From Craspedostauros australis (Eukaryota > Bacillariophyta > Bacillariophyceae > Mastogloiales > Achnanthaceae): DNA of 64,000 bases. The translations under genes were made by a program, and so were the position numbers. Location: positions 1,426,001 to 1,490,000 of the forward strand of contig JAMXDE010000012.1 of NCBI GenBank assembly GCA_026770025.1, given 5' to 3'. Shown here piece by piece: positions 10,681-19,462 of this stretch. Numbering within the stretch: the stretch's first letter is position 1; the number at the start of each line of letters is the position of its first letter. The notes under the pieces were generated by a model. It saw only the letters and a program-made list of their open reading frames with translations. It was not told the DNA's origin and made no database searches.

Positions 10681-11919
10681 ATGTTCTGGTCATCGGCACT
10701 GCAATACGCTGCGAAGCTTGACACGATCCGCGTGGCGGAGGCCAAGCTTCTGGAGCACGCCAAGAAGTACCTTGCCGGAGCGTCGTTGGAATCACTGAAG
10801 ATCACGCCTCTCGACACGCCGATATCGCGTTCGGTCATCCCATGGAAGGACGGCAAGAAGGTCTCCATGCAGGTGGATTTGAACGAGAAGGAAGACCAGC
10901 TCATCATGCACAGCATTCACATCGAGCGCAAGGTTGCCTGGGATGGCCAATCCCCATCCAGCGACGCACCCTTGGTGCTGGTCCACGGCTACATGAACGC
11001 GGCAGCGTACTTCTATCGCAACCTCGTCGGCTTGAGCCGGCACTTCAGCAGCATCTACTCGCTGGATCTGCTGGGCTGGGGACTGTCGTCGCGCCCCGAC
11101 TTCCAGCAGCTCAAGGACACGAGCATCGAGGTGGCCGAAGAATTCTTCGTAGAATCCCTCGAGGCCTGGCGCGTCGCGAACCGCGTCGACCGCATGATCC
11201 TCGCGGGTCACAGCATGGGCGGGTACCTCAGCGTCGCGTATTGCGAACGCTACCCGCAGCACGTCGAGCGGTTGATCCTGCTGTCGCCCGTCGGCGTCAA
11301 CGATGACGCTGGCAAGTACCACAAGGAGAGGAAGGAGCGCATCCAATCGAGCTTCCGCTCGCGCATCATGTACGGCATCTACGAAGGCCTCTTCAACAAT
11401 TCCACGCCGGGCGTCCTGCTGCGATCGATCGGCGCATCGCGATCGTACAGCTGGGTTCTGGGATACATCCAACGACGTTTGCCAGAAATCGACACCATCG
11501 AGGAGCAGACGGCCGTGGCGGATTACCTGTTCCACAGCAACACTCTGCCGGGCAGCGGAGAGTACGGCATCCAGCGCGTGCTGAAGGCCGACATCATCGC
11601 GAAGAGACCGCTGCAGAACCGCATCCCCAAACTGCAGGTCGACAAGGTGAGCTTCCTGTACGGCAGCCACGATTGGATGGACATCAACGGCGGCATCGCG
11701 ACGCAGCTGCTGTGCACTGATCCCCAGAAGAAGATGCCGGACGTCGACATGCACATCGTGGACAAGGCCGGACATTTGCTAATGCTGCAGAACTGGCAAG
11801 CTGTGAATGCCGGCATCATCCAGGCCGGTGGTGGATCAATCACCAAACAAGAATCCCAGGATCTCAAGCTCGTCAAACCAACGGCGCAAAGCGCCACCGA
11901 CGTTGGTCTTGCGGCGTAG
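10681..11919 (+). CDS. Alpha/beta hydrolase of the ABHD4/ABHD5 (CGI-58) family
   Basis: The 412-residue protein has the classic fold: an oxyanion strand LVLVHGYMNAAAYF near residue 100, then YSLDLLGWGLSSRP, and the nucleophile elbow AGHSMGGYLS with Ser178. An Asp lies in the GSHDWMD segment and the likely catalytic His in DKAGHLLML near residue 370. Family members act on phospholipids, lysophospholipids or N-acylethanolamine phospholipids (ABHD4, yeast Cld1), while ABHD5 lost the Ser and activates a lipase. Because Ser178 is present, an active lipase or phospholipase is more likely than a pseudo-enzyme. The HxxxxD acyltransferase motif is not intact (HLLMLQ). The ATG follows a C/A-rich leader. 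The next gene on the same strand starts 510 bases later. Confidence 0.88.
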   Translation: MFWSSALQYAAKLDTIRVAEAKLLEHAKKYLAGASLESLKITPLDTPISRSVIPWKDGKKVSMQVDLNEKEDQLIMHSIHIERKVAWDGQSPSSDAPLVLVHGYMNAAAYFYRNLVGLSRHFSSIYSLDLLGWGLSSRPDFQQLKDTSIEVAEEFFVESLEAWRVANRVDRMILAGHSMGGYLSVAYCERYPQHVERLILLSPVGVNDDAGKYHKERKERIQSSFRSRIMYGIYEGLFNNSTPGVLLRSIGASRSYSWVLGYIQRRLPEIDTIEEQTAVADYLFHSNTLPGSGEYGIQRVLKADIIAKRPLQNRIPKLQVDKVSFLYGSHDWMDINGGIATQLLCTDPQKKMPDVDMHIVDKAGHLLMLQNWQAVNAGIIQAGGGSITKQESQDLKLVKPTAQSATDVGLAA

Positions 11920-12429
11920 CGAAAGCACGGCGCGTGTGGGTCATTCTTCCATTCATTGTCGATGCAATCTCGATGTCAGTTTGTGCATAGAAGCCAAGAG
12001 AGCACGAAGAAGGGAATTCATGGAGCAGAGCACTCAAGAGTATTACGTTGTACACTGTTGATGAGTGTGTACGATCTATTTGTGTGTGGCGTGTGAGTCG
12101 TTGGTTTCTCTCCCTAGCCTCATCGCGAAAGCCTTCAATGATGCTCTCTCGTGACTGAATGTCGCAGAGTGACTGGATTTGAAATGTCGATCCATTTGCG
12201 TTCTTTTGCCGCCGACACGAGGAGCCAGTCATGTCCGCGTCAGGCTGAGCATCCAAGCGAACAATCAGCGAATCAACCAACCAGCCTGAGCACAATCACA
12301 GTCAGCCACAATCACATTCATTGCATCACCAACGTTGAAGACACAAGATCGCTAAAGGAGAGGAGAGCGAGCACGGTGCAACACAGCACGAGCATAATAG
12401 ATTACGACAGAGTATAATAGAGCACGACC
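11920..12429. other. Intergenic spacer with TATAATAGA motifs before the next start
   Basis: No gene. The last 45 bases before the ATG at 12430 contain two TATAATAGA or ATAATAGA copies (near 12391 and 12412) and an ACACAGCACGAGC piece. The arrangement repeats near other starts. A promoter or leader role is inferred. Confidence 0.45.
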
Positions 12430-14070
12430 ATGGTGCTGCAACACAGACACGTGATCCTGAGCGGCATCCTTGGTGCTACTGCCTCCGCGATCGCCAAGCT
12501 GGCGCTGGGAACGGGCAGCGATGCCCTGCTGCACCAATGGTTCACCGGCGTCTGCCAGGAACACATCCTGCCGCAGGATGGCACGGAATTCGATGAATGG
12601 CTCGTGCAGCGCGTCAACCGGTTCCTCGGACATCTCATGATCAAGCACAACATCGTGCTGATGGACAAATGGAAGCAATGTCAGCTCGCGATTGCCGATC
12701 TCGCGGTGCAGCTGCGCATCGTGGAGGTGGATTATTGTGCGGCCTTCGAGCTCGTGCCGCGCATCCTATGCCTCGTGCTGGTCATTGTCTGCAACGTCTG
12801 GATGGTGGCCTACTTCGTCAAGGGCATCGTGTCGTCGGGCAGCGTAGCGGGCACCACCTTGGCGAGCGCCGCCAACTTCTCGGCCTCGGCCCTGATGGGC
12901 GCCGTCATTTGGAAGGAACGCTTTTCGGACACGTGGTGGATGGGGTTCCTTTCGGTGGTGCTGGGCGTCGTCCTCCTCTCTACCGTCCAGCCGCGGGATG
13001 ATGTTCCCAAAACTTCGAATGGACGATTTACAACCTCAGCCAACACCATCACGACGACCGTATCGAGATCATCCGCGTCGGCATCGACATCAACAAGATC
13101 GCACAGGACAAAGCCATCGACAAAAGCAGCGCCTTCGTCCTTCCTGCCCAAGATATTCACGGGCAAATCCAACTCCGCATCTGCGTCAAAGCCATCAACG
13201 TCGGGGTCATCGAGTTATGCGAAGAAGGCCAAGCCTTCCTTCTTTGGCAGAAAGCCGACCAAAATACCACGCTCGATCATCGTGGATCGGTCCTTCTGTA
13301 ACGAATGCCCATTGTGCGAAGGACAGCTGTTTGACTTGGCAACAGGCGAATCGCCCATGGCCATCGCGGACATGAGTCCCAATTGCTTCCATCTCACGCA
13401 TGCCAAGTGCCTCAAGCAATCCGGCCATGGCACGCCCACATCTGGAGGCGGCAACAACATCGCGAGCACGTTGAAGGCATCGGCCAGCAAGGCCGGGTGT
13501 CCTGTTTGCGGAAAATCCATCAGCATGTGGATCAGCTCCAAGCAGGCGGCGCACTTTGCAGCATTTTGGATCGATCGGGTCGAGGCGTGTCTGCAGGCCA
13601 TGGGTCCTGCCAAAGGCGACATGCCCAGACCGGCGCAGCAAATCCGCGACATGCTGCAGCAAGACCAGACGCTCACAAAAGAGCAGAAACGCTACATCGA
13701 CGACGACCCCACGGGACTCGGCAAGGGCCTCGCATCCGCACTCGAATGGGGCGGCTACGTCGATTACAACCAATGCCCCAAGGGACAGATCGGCTGGTCC
13801 AAACACCTCGTCTCGCGAGGCATATGGTGCTACAACGCCAAGCGCGACGATCTGTGGCTGTGGGAATGGAACGACCGCCATCCGCGACAACGCTGCGAAG
13901 GATGCCAATTCCTGGATCGTTCCTTGCCCATCGCGTGCGATGGTTGCCAAGGCTCTTGTCAGGCCGCATTCTACTGTTCGGAACGGTGCAAGAAACGCGA
14001 TTGGCAACGGCACAAGATGGTGTGCGAGGAGTGGAAACAGTACGGGCCAAATGGCAGCGCGGCGCAGTGA
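12430..14070 (+). CDS. TMEM42-like membrane protein fused to RING-like and MYND zinc fingers
   Basis: A single intronless frame of 546 residues. Residues ~1-190 match the TMEM42/DMT (EamA-like) group: an N-terminal membrane segment with AKLALG, a PRILCLVLVIVCNVWMVAYF helix, the ASAANFSASALMGAVIW segment and a last helix WWMGFLSVVLGVVLLST. Residues ~195-280 are a Ser/Thr/Lys-rich linker. A RING-type cluster follows (~290-365: CPLC, then CFHLTHAKCL and CPVC), and near the C-terminus a MYND finger (~487-533: CEGC, CDGC, FYCSERCKKRDWQRHK, C). MYND fingers bind proline-rich peptides and RINGs often recruit E2 enzymes, so a membrane-anchored ubiquitin ligase or adaptor is a reasonable guess. I know of no standard protein with this order. 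A missed fusion of two genes seems unlikely because the frame is open throughout. Confidence 0.8.
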   Translation: MVLQHRHVILSGILGATASAIAKLALGTGSDALLHQWFTGVCQEHILPQDGTEFDEWLVQRVNRFLGHLMIKHNIVLMDKWKQCQLAIADLAVQLRIVEVDYCAAFELVPRILCLVLVIVCNVWMVAYFVKGIVSSGSVAGTTLASAANFSASALMGAVIWKERFSDTWWMGFLSVVLGVVLLSTVQPRDDVPKTSNGRFTTSANTITTTVSRSSASASTSTRSHRTKPSTKAAPSSFLPKIFTGKSNSASASKPSTSGSSSYAKKAKPSFFGRKPTKIPRSIIVDRSFCNECPLCEGQLFDLATGESPMAIADMSPNCFHLTHAKCLKQSGHGTPTSGGGNNIASTLKASASKAGCPVCGKSISMWISSKQAAHFAAFWIDRVEACLQAMGPAKGDMPRPAQQIRDMLQQDQTLTKEQKRYIDDDPTGLGKGLASALEWGGYVDYNQCPKGQIGWSKHLVSRGIWCYNAKRDDLWLWEWNDRHPRQRCEGCQFLDRSLPIACDGCQGSCQAAFYCSERCKKRDWQRHKMVCEEWKQYGPNGSAAQ

Positions 14071-14332
14071 AATGAGGATAATTATTCTGGTGAAGTTAAA
14101 TGTGATGTCAACTGTGAGCGTTGTTGGTGTGATCATGAATGATCTCTCTAGTTTCGTGCATCATGCTAAGAGGAGAATGTGCCAGGTGCATAATTGACTA
14201 CTCCGACCAATCAGTCCATTCATTTTTGTGTCAGCATCATTCACCAAGATCGTAAATCTTGTGACATCAAATGCAACGCGTCCCTCCCCTCCTCTGCGCA
14301 CATCCACCTTGATTGATTGACAGACCCACAAC

Positions 14333-15514
14333 ATGGTCGCACGATGGCTGGCAAGCCGCCGTACGTGGGTGGCACATGCGTGGATCTGCTTGATACAGAG
14401 CGCGGTCTGTGACGGTCTCATCATTGTTCAATTCGACGGATCCCTGCGCCCGCCAAGAGATCCTGGGTTTCCATCGTTGCCAACCAAGGTGGCATCGTGT
14501 TCCGCGTCCATCACATATGATGCATCGCCCATGATGCTGGGTGGCAGACTGCTTCCAATGGCGACAGACATCACTGCGGCACACGTCGAGTACGAAGGGC
14601 TGCTGCTGGGTCTCTCCTGGCTCGCGCAACAAACCTCGCAGGATGGCGTTGCCGACACCGTTTCGCAGCAACTGCTGATTCGCGGCGATTGCAAGGCGGT
14701 CATCGATCAGCTCATGGGCAATTCGTTGCCTCGCAAGGTCCAGCATCTGCATGCGCAGTGCGTCGCATGCATCGAGCAGATTGCGGACAAGGAACTCAAT
14801 CTCCCTACGCAGCGCGTGCGCATCACCGACGTGAAGTACGAACACGTGCTGCGGCACGGCAATCAACTGTGCGACGCCGTCTGCGGGCACATACCCGAGA
14901 TCGTTGGTCAGCAGTCCGTGGTCAAGTTTGCGAAGAGTTTGGATCGCGATCTACGTTTCATTGTGCGACAAGACGACATCAAAAAGAAGAAGAAGGCTTC
15001 CACGAGCAGTGTGGCATTCCCCAATCATATCGTGTATTCGCAGCGCATCCATCTCTACGATCGGATGATCCAAGCGGCACGGCAAGACGCATCGGCTCTG
15101 GTCATCATCGGTGAAGCGATGGTGCACGAATCCAAGTTCATATTGACGCAGATCCCCAAGCGGAAGCAACCGCGAAAGGTACATGAACAGCTGCATCGAG
15201 GCATGCGATACCAGATAGAAGGATACGGCGGTCTGGGACTTCCTCGCAAGGTCGAAGCACTGGAACGCAAGTACAAGCATGAGATACGGCGATACGAACG
15301 TGAGCAAGGTCGGTCATATGATGAGGTAAGGCATCCACCACACGTGGACAGCCCACAAGATGAGGAAGCAGCACTCCAACCTAAATCCGAATTGGTGAAA
15401 CAGAATTCATTTGTGATGCAATGGCACGAGGCTGCTCTTGGTATCGACTTTCTTGACGTGAACGACGAGGGCGTCACGGTATGGGAATCACTCACTGCCG
15501 GCGACGTAACATAG
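14333..15514 (+). CDS. RNase H-fold protein (RVT_3/RNase HI-like) with hydrophobic N-terminus
   Basis: Of 393 residues, ~28-190 follow RNase HI: first strand LIIVQFDGS, helix HVEYEGLLLGLSWL, strand LLIRGDCKAVIDQLMG and the last motif VLRHGNQLCDAVC. The four acidic catalytic positions can be placed at Asp35, Glu86, Asp119 and Asp181, so it may be active on RNA:DNA hybrids. Residues 1-27 (MVARWLASRR then a hydrophobic stretch) look like a mitochondrial, plastid or signal leader. Residues ~200-393 are a Lys/Arg-rich extension without known motif. A GAG|GTAAGG donor-like site lies near 15325, but the frame continues. No reverse transcriptase or integrase is nearby, so this is a host gene and not an active element. 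Confidence 0.75.
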   Translation: MVARWLASRRTWVAHAWICLIQSAVCDGLIIVQFDGSLRPPRDPGFPSLPTKVASCSASITYDASPMMLGGRLLPMATDITAAHVEYEGLLLGLSWLAQQTSQDGVADTVSQQLLIRGDCKAVIDQLMGNSLPRKVQHLHAQCVACIEQIADKELNLPTQRVRITDVKYEHVLRHGNQLCDAVCGHIPEIVGQQSVVKFAKSLDRDLRFIVRQDDIKKKKKASTSSVAFPNHIVYSQRIHLYDRMIQAARQDASALVIIGEAMVHESKFILTQIPKRKQPRKVHEQLHRGMRYQIEGYGGLGLPRKVEALERKYKHEIRRYEREQGRSYDEVRHPPHVDSPQDEEAALQPKSELVKQNSFVMQWHEAALGIDFLDVNDEGVTVWESLTAGDVT

Positions 15515-15912
15515 CATAGCATAACATCGCACAGGATGTCATTTGCATTGGATGGTTGATTGAATTAGAGCAGAGTCGCTGGGAGCGAGCCAAAGTTCAC
15601 CGCCCCCGTTTTCTCAGTTGCCATCGCTACATTCGTTTCGATAGACTGACAGTCACGACCAAGCGGCCACGGAATGAACCCGAACCGCGAAAAGACACGA
15701 ACCGAAGGAATGGCACGATGCTGTATCGAGAAGCCCAGACAGCCCAAACGCACACAAAATCAGAGAAAAGTGGTCCAAAGTCACAAGTGCATCGCTGCCA
15801 CCACCATCACCATCTCCTCTTGTGATCACAATTGGCAGAAGAAGCAACAGCAGCATCCATCACACCCACCACACTTGGAACTGCAGGTGCAAACCACCCC
15901 ATATCTGAAAGA
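15515..15912. other. Intergenic spacer upstream of the prolyl hydroxylase
   Basis: No gene seen. It begins with a CATAGCATAGCATAACA repeat just after the RNase H-like stop. The frame of the next gene stays open upstream to about 15832, but there is no ATG before 15913, so this part is taken as 5' UTR. Confidence 0.45.
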
Positions 15913-17857
15913 ATGTGGAGCCCGCGACGACGATCATCGGCACACGGTCATTCGTTGTCAGGCAGCATGCTCTCCATCCTCTCCATGTTCATGATGCTGC
16001 TGCTTGGCAGCAGGGCAGTTCTCGTCGCTGCGGCAGATGATGCCATCCAGCTTGTGATCCACCGCAACGGAGAAACCGGACCCTGCGCCACGAGCGCCGC
16101 AGCCGCCCAAGCCGTGTTGCATCCCGACTGGAAAGACTCTGCCATCAGCAAGTACCACGTCGAGTCCAAGCTGACGCAGCTGCTGATCGAGGCGTTGGAC
16201 GCGCGCTCCTGTGCATCGACGGACGACCCGATCGCCGCGCCGTTGGGTTTGGAGGGATACTGCGACATGGGCCCAGATCGCACCGTCATCCTGCTGGATC
16301 ACAACAAACTTCAACCCGTGCCGTCGACGCAGTCGCTGCCATGCCGGTGGTTCACGCGCGAAGGCAGGCGCATCACGACGTTCGAGCAGCTGCACGACAT
16401 GGTGGAGGTGCAGCAGAGCTGTCCCAGCACCATGAATGATGCTTGCGCCAGCGACCATCTGCAGATTCATCTCTACGCCGTGCCGGCGGGACGCGTCTTC
16501 ATGTTCGCGCCATCGTACGTCGGGGAGCAGTTCGTGTTGAGTCATTTGACGGAGCCGAGGGAGTCATCAAGCAATGAGGATGTCGTGGTGGAGGTGCTGT
16601 CGGTCGCGCCGCGTGTCTTTGACATTCAGGGCATCTTCTCCTACGATGAAGCGCAGCAGCTGGTGGATCGGTCGTTGAAGGAGCGTTCGCCGACGCACAA
16701 ATTGAAACGTTCCACGACGGGAACGGGCGAGAAGAACGTCAATCAGAAGCGCACGTCCGAAAGCGGCTTTGATACGCACGGCAAGGTCGCGTTGGCGATC
16801 AAACGGTGAGTTGCGTTGGGCGTATTCTCTGCATGTGTACAGCTGTGCATGTGCACCAGTTTGTACTGCGCCCTGAGGATGCGTGGCACAATGTGGCTAT
16901 CAGCAATCCACTGTGCGTATTATGGCCCACCAAAGCTCACTCTCTGAGGTTTGTGTTCTATTCTGATGCTCTTGTATACGATCTACTGTATGCACATACG
17001 CTCTGTTTCCCTCGCCTCGCAGCCGCATTGTGGAGGCGATTGGCATGGATGAGTTCTGGGAGGGACATGACGATGGACTTCAGATTCTACGGTACAACCA
17101 AACCAAGGCCTACACTCCCCATATGGACTACATGGAGGATAGCAAACGTCTGTCTCCATACAACTTCGATTCCGCCGGTAAGGGCGGCAATCGCTTCGCA
17201 ACTGTCCTTCTGTACATGTCCGACATGGAGGACGAGGATTCTGGCGGAGAGCTCGTCTTCTCCCACGCATGGCCGCAATCGAAAGGCGAAGAGCAGCCCA
17301 GGAGACTCCAAATCGACGACGCCATCGAAGAGTTGCGAGCCACAGGGCACGCGGATGCCGCCGGAATTCGACGCGGATCGTGGGAGGAGAACATGGTGGC
17401 AACGTGCCGTTCCAAGCTATCCATCAAACCGAAGCAGGGCAAAGCGGTGCTGTTCTACTCGCAGCATCCCAACGGCACGCAGGACTACATGAGCCGACAC
17501 GGCGGCTGTCCCGTGCTGAAGGGCGAGAAATGGGCAGCCAATCTGTGGGTGTGGAACGCACCGCGCGGCGATTATCCGGGGCAACCATTGCGGGACGGTG
17601 CCGCGAAACAGAAATACAACACGGCCAAACAGAACGAAGGTATTAGTGCCGTCTTTCGTAACTCGGGCAAGGACCCCCGGTTCAAGGTCGCCGAGCTGTA
17701 CTACGAATCGCAGCGGTGGGGTAAGCTCGGATTCGGCGATGAGTCGCTGCGCGTCAACACGTTCGAAGGACATCGCTGGAATGCGCGCGTCGATGGTAAG
17801 ATCGTGAAGCACTTCGTCATTGCCGGCAGTCCGCAACAACAAACATTCGAGGTTTGA
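15913..17857 (+). CDS. Prolyl 4-hydroxylase-like 2-oxoglutarate/Fe(II) dioxygenase, two exons
   Basis: Exons 15913-16805 and 17023-17857 give 575 residues; the junction joins AAACG|CCGCATT and restores the family sequence RTSESGF...VALAIKRRIVEAIG. Residues ~19-40 (MLSILSMFMMLLLGS...) form a signal peptide or anchor; the ATG at 15967 is an alternative start. The C-terminal half is the P4H catalytic domain: HxD at His331/Asp333 (YTPHMDYM), distal His457 in SRHGGCPVLKGEKW and the 2-oxoglutarate-binding Lys467. It hydroxylates prolines in secreted proteins in the ER or Golgi. A charged insert (~380-420) splits the domain. Residues ~480-575 form an extra C-terminal region beyond the usual end. The stop lies 218 bases from the convergent proteasome-like gene. 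Confidence 0.88.
16806..17022 (+). other. Intron of the prolyl 4-hydroxylase gene
   Basis: A 217-base phase-2 intron with a GTGAGT donor and a pyrimidine-rich tract ending in TCGCAG. Without splicing, the upstream frame ends four bases into the intron at TGA, and the downstream frame lacks an ATG, which supports the intron. Confidence 0.88.
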
Positions 17858-18075
17858 GTTGCAGCATGGCAGCCTCGATTCTGCGATAATGGAAGTATTC
17901 TAGAACATTAGGACATGGATTCCAAGTTAGATCATACGATAAGCTGGCAGGAGCTGACAGAACTCTTCTTTTGCGAATTGCAGCACGTATCCATGGACTA
18001 ACTGTGAGTATAGTATGTCGAGCGAAGCACATTCGAACATACTGGTGCTCTCATCTATTATACTTCCCAAACACT

Positions 18076-19020
18076 CTATTGTTCGATGGTATCCTTCAGC
18101 ACGTCTCTGACCATCTCCCTCAAAGCCTCGGACGATAGCTCGCCCATCTTGATGTTGTCCTTCTTGTTTCCACTATCGTTTGTGGTGCTGGTGGCAACAT
18201 TGTCGCAATCCCTCCACACGATCGTAGCTTCGTATACATCTTCATCAAGCCGATCCAACGAGACGGACTCTTCTTTACACGTATCCACCCACGCACCAAT
18301 CATCAGCCGCAAACCTTCTTTCAAATCCAACTCTTCCGAAATGCCATCGCCATCCAACCGCAACCGCTGCGCCAAATACTTGCGCACCGTCCCCGCGTAC
18401 CGCCCGACGGCCGTCCCGTACTGCCACGTGTTCCAATTCCCCGTCGGATCGGTCGTGTAGACGAAGGGTTGGCTGTCATTTTGCATGCCCACCATCAATA
18501 CCTGCACGGCGTAGGGCCGTCCCGTCGTACCTTGCAACCACCGCATCAACGTCTTCCACAACCGTATGCATGACGTCTCGCCGTAGACGCTGAAATACTG
18601 CGATTCCGATTGCTGCAAACGTCTGACGAGGTGTTCGACGTCGGGTCCGAAGCCGGTGAAGCAGTAGATCGAATTGCGCGTCGTCAGACGCGACGGGGCG
18701 TACGACGCCGCTTGGAAGAGTTGCACATGCGGCAGACCAAAGACCGTGCGTTGTTGTTGTCTAGGCAGTCTTCTTGCGGGATCCCAGATGGTCGTCGCAG
18801 CGCTGCTGGAGGACGATTTGTGGGACAAGATCGCGACGCAATGTGGCAAGCACAGCGCCATGTGGGTGCCCTGCGCGCTGGAGGCAGCCAGGGATGCATC
18901 CAGGTTCTTGATGGGAGACAGCGGCATGGTTTGCGAAGCTGACGCCTCCCAACAAAGCAGCATCAGCAGGAGAAGCATCGCGGGCATGCCTTTCGCGAGT
19001 GATCGTGGTTGGGGCTCCAT
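18076..19020 (-). CDS. Secreted or organelle-targeted proteasome alpha-subunit-like protein
   Basis: From the ATG at 19020 the protein has 314 residues; an upstream in-frame ATG at 19122 would add 34. Residues ~11-29 (GMPAMLLLLMLLCWEASAS) form a clear signal peptide. The rest follows the 20S proteasome alpha fold: GTHMALCLPHCVAIL near the start, GFGPDVEHLVRRLQQ, YFSVYGE, and the diagnostic strand pair GRPYAVQVLMVGM ... VYTTDPTGNWNTWQ then YGTAVGRY and KYLAQRL. The segment between ~68 and 120 is divergent and the RPxFK-type N-terminal alpha helix is missing. Cytosolic alpha subunits have no signal peptide. With no Thr1 peptidase context it is probably structural, not catalytic. Location could be ER or a plastid-surrounding space; this is inference. 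Confidence 0.72.
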   Translation of the reverse strand: MEPQPRSLAKGMPAMLLLLMLLCWEASASQTMPLSPIKNLDASLAASSAQGTHMALCLPHCVAILSHKSSSSSAATTIWDPARRLPRQQQRTVFGLPHVQLFQAASYAPSRLTTRNSIYCFTGFGPDVEHLVRRLQQSESQYFSVYGETSCIRLWKTLMRWLQGTTGRPYAVQVLMVGMQNDSQPFVYTTDPTGNWNTWQYGTAVGRYAGTVRKYLAQRLRLDGDGISEELDLKEGLRLMIGAWVDTCKEESVSLDRLDEDVYEATIVWRDCDNVATSTTNDSGNKKDNIKMGELSSEALREMVRDVLKDTIEQ

Positions 19021-19462
19021 CGTTGCGTTGCTGCTCTTCTTGCTCGATCGTGATGATCGTACCGTGCCGACCGTGTCAAAGCACCTGGCGGCTGTGGACA
19101 GGACAAGACAAGGTTGATCCATTCTTTCCCGATGATTGTGATTGCGCTGATCAGATGGAGAGAGGAAGATAGATGTGGGCAAGAGAGCTGTCTTCTTGTT
19201 TTGTGTTTCTTTGGGTTTGCAAACATCCAAAACTTCACGGATCTCGTGGCGGCATTCAGGCTATCAAATAAAGCTAGAGAGATTTGATATTCGATCCACG
19301 TCACAAACTGGAACCTGGAAGACATGAATGATAACACAAGTCTCTGTCTTGCTTCCTGTACTATCTCACTATTACCACGCTGCCACAGGTACATTCCTGT
19401 GCGACCATCGTGTACTGCATATAGTAGCAAGAGCATCTCAAAGTGGAATAGACGTCGCATCT
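19021..19462. other. Intergenic spacer between two minus-strand genes
   Basis: About 440 bases hold the 5' region of the proteasome-like gene (including the possible 34-codon extension to 19122) and the 3' region of the second SnoaL-type gene. No other feature is seen. Confidence 0.45.

Noticed and set aside
10792..11775. 327-codon minus-strand frame
   Set aside because: Antisense shadow of the ABHD-type hydrolase; no domain in translation.
13207..14136. 309-codon minus-strand frame
   Set aside because: Antisense shadow of the zinc-finger half of the TMEM42 fusion gene.
14333..15514. RNase H-like protein as part of an LTR or LINE element
   Set aside because: No reverse transcriptase, integrase, gag or terminal repeats flank it.
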